Assembly: GCF_028283785.1 (NCBI RefSeq)
Contig: NZ_JAPWKB010000017.1
Coordinates: 186,001-250,000, forward strand
Length of the DNA: 64,000 nt
Direction: 5' to 3'
DNA from: Paraburkholderia sp.
GTDB taxonomy: Bacteria; Pseudomonadota; Gammaproteobacteria; Burkholderiales; Burkholderiaceae
The notes below the pieces were generated by a model, which searched no databases, was not told where the DNA came from, and was given only the letters and a program-made list of their open reading frames with translations. Made by a program: the position numbers and the translations under genes. Shown here piece after piece: positions 18,301-28,200 of this stretch; the first letter of the stretch is position 1; the number at the start of each line of letters is the position of its first letter.

Positions 18301-19204
18301 CCGAACCGGAAAACGCCAGCCGCCAGCTCGACAGATCCAGCCTCGCCAGTGCGTCGTCGCCGATCCGTTCCGCACACAAGCGGTAGGCGAAATCGGGCGC
18401 GCCGGAAATCGTGCCGCGATGGCGCGCAATCGCGTCGAGCCAGCGCATCGGCCGTTCCAGAAAATACTGCGGCGACATCAGCACCAGCGGAATGCCGCTG
18501 AAAACCGGTTGCAGCAGACTACCGATCAAACCCATGTCGTGATAAAGCGGCAACCAGCTGACGAACACGTCGTCGTCCTGCACGCCGAGCCCCGACTTGA
18601 TCGCGATTTCATTGGCGAGCAGATTGCCGTGGCTGACCATCACGCCTTTCGGCGTGCCGGTCGAACCCGACGTGTATTGCAGAAACGCGATATCCGACGG
18701 CTGCACGGGATAAAGCGCAAAAGCACCGTCGCCGGGATCGCGCGAGGCCAGCGCATCGACGGCTACGACCGTCGCGCCGGGCGCAAGCTCGCCGTACTGT
18801 TCGACGAAGCGTTCCTGCAACGCCGCGCTCGTCAGCACGTAACGCACGCCCGCGTCCTGCGCGATGCCGCGCAACCGCGCCAGATGCTGTTCGCGTTTCG
18901 ATTCCGGCGGGTAGACCGGCACGGCGACGACGCCCGCATACAGACAGCCGAAAAACGCGCTGACATAGTCGATGCCGCTGTCCATCAGCAGCAGCGCGCG
19001 CTCGCCCGCCGCGCGGTCGCGGCTGAACGACGCGGCCAGCACGCTCGCGCGGCGATCCAGTTCCGCATAGTCGTAGCGCGCTTCGCCACTGGCGTCGATC
19101 GCGATCAGCGCGGTGGCGTCGGGCCGCTGTTGCGCGAGCAGGCGCAAGCGTGCCGCGAGTCCGGTTTCGCCGGTTTGCCACGTGGTGAACTGACGTGCAT
19201 TCAT
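12386..19204 (-). CDS. Fatty acyl-AMP ligase / NRPS, FAAL-T-C-A(Asp)-T-C
   Basis: This 2272-residue loading synthetase starts with a fatty acyl-AMP ligase (1-585; 'QYTSGSTGTPKGVMVSHGN', SWLPLYHDMGLIG, YIAGRAKDLII). T (600-675, GGSSL), C (700-1140, HHIATDG), A (1165-1660), T (1695-1765, GGHSL) and a terminal C domain (1790-2240, HHIVADG) follow. The A-domain pocket read by eye is D-L-T-K-V-G-H-V-G-K, close to known Asp codes such as DLTKIGHVGK. The enzyme should therefore activate a fatty acid, pass it to Asp and start an acylated peptide. The start codon overlaps the stop of the upstream giant synthetase (ATGA, 19201-19204). It ends in a C domain while the third synthetase begins with one, so two C domains meet at that interface. 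One of them may be an interface-type domain that docks the SyrP-like hydroxylase, although both keep HHxxxDG. Confidence 0.94.
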   Translation of the reverse strand: MNARQFTTWQTGETGLAARLRLLAQQRPDATALIAIDASGEARYDYAELDRRASVLAASFSRDRAAGERALLLMDSGIDYVSAFFGCLYAGVVAVPVYPPESKREQHLARLRGIAQDAGVRYVLTSAALQERFVEQYGELAPGATVVAVDALASRDPGDGAFALYPVQPSDIAFLQYTSGSTGTPKGVMVSHGNLLANEIAIKSGLGVQDDDVFVSWLPLYHDMGLIGSLLQPVFSGIPLVLMSPQYFLERPMRWLDAIARHRGTISGAPDFAYRLCAERIGDDALARLDLSSWRLAFSGSEPVRRDTLDAFVARFAATGFDAAALYPCYGLAEATLFVTGGTRGAGLVSHRFDSASLSAARVVEANGDAASTMLVGCGVTQADHRVAIVDPANGHTLDDGRVGEIHVSGPSIAHGYWQRDDATAKSFVTAFDGDRATRWLRTGDLGFVHDGQLYIAGRAKDLIIVRGRNLYPQDVEQAVEAHCEFARKGRVIAFGAELAGSEGLALALEVAPRMKKRFAPDEIVAHVSRCAFDACGETPSVIVLLNPAALPKTSSGKLQRAATRHGWQDRSLDMYALWERGTFEIGAEQVEAAHAARAMASVQTLDTLDPREAELGALWREVLGAEIGLAPDTHFFAAGGSSLSAARLAVRMSERWGRRFEIGQVFESPTLSAMAAALGDTLAQAEPSREPTGLDAPIEALDPADEPVVSHAQQRQLFAWRLDPDSRAYHIAAGIRLHGALDIDALRHSFDRLSERHPALRTHFADAPETRDTVVPRVRSAEPLPWFEADLCDLHDDDAIERALADCAQRFAAAPFDLLRGPVLRVGLVRYGADRHLLMFALHHIATDGWSMQIVVDEFVAEYRAALDGAQADLAAPSIAYVDYAAWQRRWLDSADARRQLDYWCNELADEATPLNLPFDRAVAAGAAHSDGDAAQLSARTAARVSFSLPAALSRTLRDVASRHRATPFVVLLAAYHAWLYRVTGHGAIRTGVPVANRQRPETQDVVGFFVNTIVLRSDCDAAATLTELFETLRRKTLDGQANQALPFDMLVERLNPARDAQQVPLFDTTFNYLNDDYPALERLPALRATRFEIPDAHVKVPLALDMRESKDGTMRGYLTYASARFDAASVERMATQYLRVVEAFAAALTDDRAAATLAGLDLLGAETRARISADSRGAMVPTQEPTHVPYSGEAVHMRVARHAVTQPDAPAVIDGASSVSYRELDARAQRVAGWLRDRGLQTGELVAIVADRSTAFVVAMIGVLKAGGAYVALDAANPPQRVAQTLRDCGARFVLHQHAERASDMPRSGDADDVDYADDLDGVRHVTIDVAQRHTSDAAQRWPVATDPRDAAYVIYTSGSSGTPKGVVIPHAALTNYVDAVLARLALPLRARFAMVSTVAADLGHTVLFGALATGGALYLVDRDTTLDADRFAHYMATHRIDVLKIVPGHLHALLQADRAADVLPAHTLVLGGEATSWSLLDAIGALRPACRVVNHYGPTETTVGILTQDAAHANRDAAIVPLGRPLDNCATWLLDAHMNPVEAGETGELYLGGAGVARGYLNRAALTAERFVPDPFTPGARLYRSGDRARRLADGTLEYLGRIDDQVKIRGYRVEPGEIAARLRALDGVRDAAVIVVAGARLAGFATPKPGCTLDAAWLKQQLAAALPDYMVPSVLRVIADLPLNRNGKLDRQALAALARPPAKTRKNGNDGHDARAVPQGETEIALARIWSDLLELPADAPPVARDDSFFALGGHSLAAMRLLSRVRGAWAIELPLRAVFTAPSLQAMATAIDGLRGATAGLASDAPIRVVERDAAMPLSMMQQRIWVVDQLAGNALASYNMAAGLDLRGPLDADLLHASLAALVARHEVLRASFSSDDDGDPVLTLAPHLYVPMPVLERDGLDPSDRERTIASLLAEAAQTPFDLSAAPLLRASLIRFDAQHHVLIVALHHIVADGASVHILLDELCAGYRVRRDGAQPTPALPALAVQYADYAVWQRERLTPSAVRAEQDFWRAYLAGAPHFLALPADRPRPARASHDGDARSFTLSAATGARVRTLAAAHGMTPFAVLLASFQAFLHRVTGQADLLIGTDVAGRDRSELEALIGFFINVLPLRSRIADDRANAASFDAWLDASKHATWEALEHRALPFDRIVDAMAVTRRRDANPLLQALFVLRDLPRDNTSVPDLGIELLRPRTTQSKFDMALFVEPVAGGYEVEWVYATALFDASTVANWFDQWRALVDAVTADPLAPLDLPQAGQTAVALTQ

Positions 19205-22200
19205 CGCAGACGCTCCGGATGCGTATCGTGTGCCGCGCTGGCGACGATCGCGCGTGCGAGATCGTCGAACAGATCGCTGTGACGCACGATGTGTTTATGG
19301 TCCGCGTCGATCTCGCCGCCTTGCAGCACGCGTCCGGTCGTGCGCGCTGTCCACGACGCAATCGCTTCGCGCGCCGGACGATGCGGCCGGTGCCGCGCCC
19401 ACCACAGTTTCAGATCGACCGGCACGGGCGCCCGTTCGGTATAGCGGACGATATGGCCGATGTGACGCTGGAACAGCAGCACTTTGCTAAGCAACGCGCG
19501 CGTGCCCGCATCCGACAAACCGCCTTGCACCGACGGCCATTTCTTGCCGGAATCGTCGAGCACTTTCTGCAGCTCCGCGTCGGCCGCGCGATAGTTGCGC
19601 ATCTGGTCGTAGCTGACCGGCGCTTCGTCGCTGATCGTGTCTTGCGCGCCCAGCACGTACGCGTCGATCAAGCCGACGAACGGCACCTCGCCGCCGTCCT
19701 GCGCCAGCACGCGCGCAACTTCGGTCGCGATCAGCCCACCTACCGACCAGCCGATCAACCGGTACGGGCCGTGCGGCTGCACGCTGCGGATGCGCGCCGC
19801 GTAATCTGCAGCGAGTTCCGACAGATCGCCCGGCCACCAGTCTTCGGTGTAGAACGGCGCCTGCACGCCGTACACGCTCGCCACGCCGTCGAGTGCGGCG
19901 GCCAGCGGACGGTAGTCGGCCACCAGACCCGACGCCGGGTGAATTGCGAACACGGTCGGCAGATCGGTGCGCGTGCTCATCGACACGACATTCGCCGCAG
20001 GCGATGCCGCGCCGTTTTGCGTCGCGGGCTGCGACGCGGCAAGCGCGCCGAGATGCGCCGCGAGCGCGCGCACCGTCGCATGCTGGAACAACGCTTCGAG
20101 CGTGACGCCGGGCAAACCGGCGTCCTTCGCCTTGGCCAGCACTTTCAGCGCGAGCAGCGAATGGCCGCCTGCATCGAAGAAGTTATCGGTGACGCCGAAC
20201 TCGCCGCGCGGCAACACGTCCTGCCAGATGCCCAGCAGTTGCGCTTCAAGCGGCGTCTGCGGCGCGGCCTTCGCGGCGGCGTCGCGCGCGTGCGGCGCAG
20301 GCAACGCGTGACGGTCGAGCTTGCCGTTTTGCATCAGCGGCAAACGTTCGAGCCGCACCAGCGCGGCCGGCACCATATACGCCGGCAGACGGCTTTCGAG
20401 CACGCCGCGTGCGGTCGTTTCGTCCGCATCGCCGACGAAGTAGCCGACCAGCCGCTTTGCGTCGCCCTCGCCATGCAGCGCAACCGCGCTCGCTTCGACG
20501 CCCGGCGCTTCGCGCAGCACCGCTTCGATTTCACCGAGTTCGATCCGGAAGCCGCGCAGCTTCACCTGCTGATCGAGACGGCCGAGAAAATCGATGCTGC
20601 CGTCGGCGCGACGTCGGCACAGATCGCCGCTGCGATACAAGCGCGCGCCCGGAATCAGCGGATCGGGAATAAAGCTCGCGGCGCTCAGGCCCGGACGATC
20701 CAGATAACCGCGTGCGAGCGTCAAGCCGCCGATACACAGTTCGCCCAGCGCGCCGTCCGGCAATTCGTTGCCGTCGCGGTCCATCACGTACACGCAGCGC
20801 GACCCGTAAGGCTCGCCGATCGACACGATGGTCTGATCGGCATCGGCTGCGCGGGTCTCGCGATACATACACGCCACCGTGGTTTCCGTCGGGCCGTACA
20901 GGTTGTCGAGCCGGATATGCGCGAGCGGTCCGTCGCGCCATTGTGCGAGCGCGTCGCCCGGCAAGCCTTCGCCGCCCACCGTGATCTGCCGCAACGACGC
21001 GAGGTCCGCAGCCGGCGGCGGCGTGCGCAGCCATTGCTGCCAGTACGCGGTCGGAATCCGCGAGAACGTCACGCGGCCTTCCTTCAGATGACGGCTGGTG
21101 GTGTCGATGTCCCACAGTTGCGGGCCGCGCATCTCGACCTGGCCGCCCTGGATCAGCGCGGGCAACATCTCGTGCAGCGCAACGTCGAAATTGATCGTCG
21201 ACGATTGCAACTGCGTGTCGCGCGCGGTGATGCCGTTCGTGCCGATAAAGTCATCGAGGTGACGGCTCAACGCGTGATGGCTGACGGCCACACCCTTCGG
21301 CCGTCCCGCCGATCCCGACGTGTAGATCACGTAGGCCAGTTGCTCCGGATGAATCGGCGCGTGAACCGCCGACGCGGCATCGGCGGAAGCCGCCTTGAGC
21401 GTTGCGATATCGAACGCGTCGCGACCGGCGAACAGCGCGCCGCACGACGCCAGCGTAGCCGCGTCGCCCAACACGCACGACAGTTGCGCCTCGTCGATCA
21501 TCGCGCGCAGCCGTTCGGCCGGATACGCCGGATCGAGCGGCACGAAAGCCGCGCCCGAGCGCAATACGCCGACCAGCGCCGCGACCAGTCCGGCCGAGCG
21601 CGTCAGGCACAAGCCGACACGGGTTTCGGCATTCGCTCCACGCGCCTGCAAGGTCCGCGCAATCTGCGCCGACCACGCATCGAGTTCGCCGTAGGTCAGG
21701 CGCTCGCCTTCGCAATGCACGGCGGGCGCGGCCGGTTGCCGCTGCGCTTGCGCCGCGATCCGCGCGCCGATCGGCGCAAACGGATGCGCGTGCAACGGAT
21801 CGACGGCACGCTGCGCGAGTTCGGGCGCGAGTTGCAGCGTGGCCGGATGCACGTGCTCGTCGGCGACGATCTGTTCCAGCACCGACACATAACGGTCGAG
21901 CATCGTTTCCACCGTCGATGCATCGAACACGTCGCGCGCGTAGGTCAGCGATACCGCCATCCCGTCGGCACGTTCGCGCACCGACAGCACCAGATCGAAA
22001 CGCGCCGTTCCCGTCGACGTATCGACCTGCGATGCGCGCAGACCCGGCAAGCTGAGACCGCCGCCTTGCGCGCCGTGATCGTAGTTGAACATCACGCTGA
22101 AAAGCGGCGTTTGCGTCAGACTGCGATCCGGGCTGAGTGCATCGACGACGCGCGCGAACGGCACGTCCTGATGCGCCTGCGCTTCGAGTACGCGTTCGCG

Positions 22201-25200
22201 CACATGCTGCACGAGCGCCGCGACGCTATCGAGTCCGCGCAAATCGCTGCGCACGACCAGCGTATTGACGAAGAAACCGACCATCTGTTGCGTTTCGAGC
22301 CGGTCGCGGCCGGTTGCGGGCACGCCGACGCGAATGTCCTGCTGGCCGCTGTAACGCGCGAGCAGCACGTCGAACGCAGCCAGCAACACCATAAAGCCCG
22401 TCGCATCGTGACGGCGCGACAACGCACGAACCGCATCGACGGTCGTGGACGCGAGTTCGGTACTCACGCGCCCGCCTGTCTGGTTACGCGTCGCCGGCGG
22501 CCGGCGATCGAACGGCAGTTCGAGCGCAGTCTGCTCGCCGCCGAGCCGCATCCGCCAGAAATCGAGTTCGGCTTCGGCGCGCGCGAGTTGCGCGGGCGCG
22601 TGTTGCCATAGCGCGTAGTCCGCGTATTGCACCGGCAACGGCGCGAGATCGGCGTTGCGGCCTTGCAGGATCGCCGCGTACGCGCGCGAAAATTCGTCGA
22701 GGATCAACTGGTTCGACCACGCATCCGACACGATGTGGTGCGTGACGACATGCAGCACGTGTTCGCACGCGCCGAGCCGGATCAGCGTGACACGCAGCAG
22801 CGGACCGTGTTCGAGCGCGAACGGTGCGCGCGAAATCGCGTACAGCGCGTCGGCGACACGCTGCGCTTTCGCGTCGTGCGGCACATCCTCGAAATCGAGC
22901 ACGGACAACACCGGCTCCGTCACCTCGATAACCTGCATCGGCACGCCGTCCGTTTCGACGAAACGCGTGCGCAAGGATTCGTGACGCGCGACCAGCACGC
23001 TCAGCGCGGCACGCAACGCATCGCGATCCAGCGCGCCGTCCAGTTTGACCGCGCCCGGCAGGTTGTATGCCGCGCTGTGCGGATTGAGGCGCGAGAAGAA
23101 CCACAGGCGCGCCTGCGCCGCCGACAGCGGCACGATCGACAGCCCCGCCGCACGCGCCGGAATCACATCGGTCCACGTATTCGCAGCGGCGGTCGGCGGT
23201 GCAGCTTGCGCATCCCGCGCCGCCAGTTCGGCGACCGCGCGCGCGAGATCCGCGAGTACCGGCGACGCAAAGACCAGCCGCACCGGCACGTCGGTTTTCA
23301 GCGACGCCCGCAACGCCGCCACCACGCGCAGCGCCAGCAACGACTGACCGCCGAGTTCGAAGAAATGATCGCGCCGTCCGATCCGCTCGACGCGCAGCAA
23401 CGGTTGCCAGATCGCCGCGAGCAGGGTTTCGGTGTCGCCTTGCGGCGCTTCCCATCGAGCGTCCGCGTGGACGGGTTCGGGCAGCGCATGACGATCCACC
23501 TTGCCGTTCGCATTCAGCGGCAAACGGTCGAGCGTGATCACCGTTGCCGGCACCATGTAGTCCGGCAACACAGCGCCGAGCCGTTGCCGCAACTGTTCGC
23601 CGAACGTCGCGGTGTCAATCGATGCGTCCGCGCGCGGCGCGACATACGCGACGAGGCGCGCGCCGTCCGCTGCATCGCGAGCGACCACGACGGCTTCGCG
23701 CACATCCGCATGCGTCAGCAGTTGCGCCTCGATTTCGCCCAGCTCGATCCGGAAGCCGCGAATCTTCACCTGATGATCGATCCGCCCGAGATAGTCGAGG
23801 CGGCCATCGGCACGCCACATCGCGAGGTCGCCGGTGCGATACAGACGACCGCCGTTCGCGTCGAACGGACTGGCGACGAACTGCGTCGCCGTCAACGCGC
23901 GGCGTCCCATATAACCGCGCGCCAGCCCGACACCGCCGATATACAGCTCGCCCGCCACGTTCGCGGGCGCGAGATCGAGATTCGCGTCGAGCACGTACAA
24001 CTGCGTTCCCGCGACCGGCGCGCCCAGCGCGGGCGATGCATCGGTCACGCGTCCGGCCGCCGACCAGATCGTCGTTTCGGTCGGGCCGTACATGTTCCAC
24101 ACGTCGATGCCGAGACCGTGCAGGTCGCGCGCCAGATCCGGCTGCAACGCTTCGCCGCCGCACAGCGCCTTGAAGCGGACCGGCGCGCTGAACGGCCAGC
24201 CGCCCGCGCGCAGCAGACGCCAGCCCGCAGGCGTCGATTGCAATGCGGTCGCGTCCGATGCATCGACGAGGCGCGCCAGCGCCGCACCGTCGCGCGTCGT
24301 TTCACGCGAGGCGATCACGATCCGTGCCCCGACCGACAACGGCAGATACAACTCCAGCGCGGCGATATCGAACGACAGCGAGGTCACCGCGACCAGCACG
24401 TCGTCCGCCGCGAGGCCGGGCGCCTGCTGCATGCCGAGGATAAAGTGGCCCAGCGCCGCGTGCGTCACCATTACGCCTTTCGGCTTGCCGGTCGATCCCG
24501 ACGTATAGATCACGTATGCGAGGCTCTCGCCGTGCACGTCGATCGTCACGCGATCCGACGGCTCGCCGTCCAGATTCACGCGATCGAGTTCGAGGACCGG
24601 CAGATCGCGCAATCCGTCCACCGATGCGTCGCGCTGCGCCAGATAACTTTGAGTCAGCAGCAGACGCACGCCGCTATCGGCTGCCATATAGGCACGACGC
24701 GCGGCGGGGATCGACGGATCGAGCGGCACGTACGCGCCGCCCGCTTTCAGCACGGCGAGCAAACCTACCACCATCTCCAGCGAACGTTCGACGCCGATCC
24801 CCACTTTCACGTCCGGCCCGACGCCGAGCGTCGTCAACCGATGCGCGAGGCGATTCGCGCGCGCGTCGAGTTCGCGATACGTCAGCGTTTGTCCGTCGAA
24901 TTGCAGCGCGATAGCGTCCGGCGTCGATTCGGCCTGACGCTCGAACAGACGATGCACCGGCATCGCCGCGTCGAATGTCAGGTCGTTGCGGCCGCAGGCG
25001 AGCAGCCGCTGCCGCTCGCTGTCGTCGAGCAACGCAAGGTTGCGCGCGGCGGGATCGCGCGCGATCTGATGCAGCACGCCGAGATAGCTGTCGAGCAGAC
25101 GGGTTGCCGTGTCGTGCTCGAAAATATCGGTGGCGTAGGTCAGCGACAGCTTCAGCCCATCGCCATCGACGGCGACGTCGAGCGACAGATCGAACTGCGC

Positions 25201-28200
25201 CGCCGACGCCACGCCCGTCAACGTACGCGCGACGATTCCCGGCAACGCGAGCGGCGCGGCGTTCTGCGCGCTGTAGTTGAACATCGCCTGAAACAGCGGC
25301 GTATGCGCGACGCTGCGTTGCGGCTGAAGCCGCTCGACCAGCGACGCGAACGGCACGTCCGCATGCGCGTGCGCGCTCACGACGCGATCACGCACTTCGT
25401 CGAGCATCGCGACAAACGGCGCGCTGCGCGGCGTCGTCATCCGGATCACCAGCGTATTGACGAAAAAGCCCAGCAGCGATTCCGTTTCGAGCCGGTCACG
25501 TCCTGCAACCGGCACGCCGACCCGCACGTCCTGCTGGCCGCTATAGCCCTGAAGCAGGCTGCCGAACGCGGCGAGCAGCGTCATGAAACGGGTTGCGCCA
25601 TGTTCGTGGGCGCACGCGTCGAGCGATGACGTCAACGCGGCGTCGAGCGTGCGGCGCAGCGTGGCGCCCGCACTGCTGCGCGCGCCGTGGCGCGGCCGGT
25701 CGGCGGGCAACGCAAGCAACGGCTGTTCGCCGCCGAGCGTGTCCGCCCAGTACGCGCATTGCGCTTCGTGCGCGGCCGGATCGTGACGGGCGCGCTGCCA
25801 CACCGCGTAGTCGCCGTACTGGACCGGCAACGCGGGCAAGGAAGGCGCCCGCTCGTGGATCGCGGCTTCGTAGAAGTGGCCGAATTCACGCAGCAGGATG
25901 GCTTGCGACCACGCGTCGGAGACGATGTGCGGCATCGCGAAATGCAACACGGTGTCGTCCGGCGTGTGCGGGTTCGTCAGCAACGTGACGCGCAGCATCG
26001 GACCGCGTTCGAGATCGAACGGCATCCGCGTCAGCGCTTTCAGACGCGCGTCGAGTTCGTCGGCGCCACCGGCATGTTCTTCGCGCCAGTCGTACGATCG
26101 CGCATCGTCGACCACTTGCCAAGGCTGGCCGTCCGCTTCGACAAAGCGCGTGCGCAGGCTCTCGTGACGATCGAGCAAACCGTCGAGCGCGCGCCGCACG
26201 GCATTGCGATCCAGCGCGCCGGTCAGATTGACGGCGCCGGAAATCGTGTACGCGGCGCTGTCAGGTTCGAGCTTCCACAGGAACCACAGGCGTTCCTGGC
26301 CGTCGGTCAGCGGAATGCGCGCGCCGGCTTCGCGGCGCGTCATCCGGTCAGCCGCGCGAGGCGCCTGCGCGTCGAGTTCGGCGGCGAGATCGGCCAGCAC
26401 CGGATTCAGGAACAACGTGCGCAGCGAGACGTCGAGTTCGAGTTCCTGGCGGATCCGCGAGGCCACCCGCATCATCAGCAACGAATGGCCGCCCGCTTCG
26501 AAGAAGTTGTCGGTGACGCCCACTTCGTCGTGACCGAGCACTGTTTTCCAGATCGCGAGCAACGACGCTTCGAGCGGCGTGCGCGCGGCCGTACGCTGAC
26601 GGGTCGCCTCGACGCCGGGCTCAGGCAGCGCGGCGCGATCGAGCTTGCCGTTCTGCATCGTCGGCAAGCGGTCGAGCCACATCAGCGACGACGGCACCAT
26701 ATAACCCGGCAAACGGCTTTGCAGCACGCGACGGACCACCGCGTCGTCCGCATCGCCGACGACGTAACCGACTAGCCGTTTCGCGTCGCCTTCACCGCGC
26801 AATGCCGCGGCGGCTGCTTCGACACCGGGCGCTTCGCGCAACACCGCTTCGATCTCGCCGAGTTCGATCCGGTAGCCGCGCAGCTTGATCTGCTGATCGA
26901 GCCGGCCAAGAAAATCGATGCTGCCGTCCAGACGACGGCGGCAGAGGTCGCCAGTGCGATACAGGCGGCTGCCCGCCGGACCGTGCGGATCGGGCACGAA
27001 GCGTTCCGCCGTCAACGCGGCGCGCCCCAGATAACCGCGCGCCAGCGTATAACCGCCGATGCACAGCTCGCCGGTCGCGCCCGGCGGCGCATCGTTGCCG
27101 TCGGCATCGCACATGCGCACCGAGCGCGACGGATACGGACCGCCGATCGACACGATGGCCTGCTCTTCGTCGAGCGCGCGCGTCTCGCGGAACATGCACG
27201 CGATCGTCGTTTCAGTCGGCCCGTACAGGTTGTCGAGACGGATGTGGCCGAGCGGCCCGTTGCGCCATTGGCGCAGCGCATCGCCAGGCAAACCTTCGCC
27301 GCCGACCGTGATCTGACGCAGCGACGCGAGCGACGCAGCCGAAGGCGGATCGCGCAGCCATTGCTGCCAGTACGCGGTCGGAATCCGCGAGAACGTGACC
27401 TTTTCTTCGATCAGATGACGGCTGGTGGTTTCCGGGTCCCACAGTTGCGGGCCGCGCATTTCCACCTGACCGCCCATCAGCAGCGCGGGCAGCAGTTCAT
27501 GCAGCGCGACGTCGAAATTGATCGTCGACGATTGCAGCACCTTGTCCGTCGCGGCAATGCCGTACGTGCCGATAAAGTCGTCCAGATGCTGCGACAACGT
27601 GCCATGCGTGATAGCAACGCCCTTCGGACGACCGGTCGAACCCGACGTGTAGATCACATACGCTAGTTGCTCCGGATGAATCGCGGCGACGCACGGCGCG
27701 CTGTCGGCGTGTGCGGATTCATTGGTAGTTTCAGCGGAGTCGGCGAGCGCCGCGATATCCACGGCCTCGCGATCTCGCAGCAGATCGCCGAGCCGTTGTG
27801 CGCCGGTCTGATCCACCAGCACGCGCTCGATGCCCGCGTCGTCGAGCATCGCCGCGAGCCGTTCGAGCGGATACGCGGGATCGAGCGGCACGAACGCCGC
27901 GCCCGATTTCAACACGCCGAGCACGCCTGCCGCCAGCGCGGCCGATCGCTCGACGCACAGGCCGATCCGTTGGTCCGCGGTCACGCCGAGCCGGTTCAGA
28001 CGCGCGGCGATGCGGTTGGTCCAGCGTTCGAGTTCGCCATACGCGAGCCGTTCGCCCTCGCAGTGCAGCGCGGGCGCGTGCGGCTGCAACGCGGCGCGTC
28101 GGCTGAAGCGCGCGCCGGTTGCATCGAATGCGGTGCGCAACGCGTGCGCGTCGCCGGACTGCGCATGCGTCAGCGCAATCTGCGACAACGGTTGATCGAC

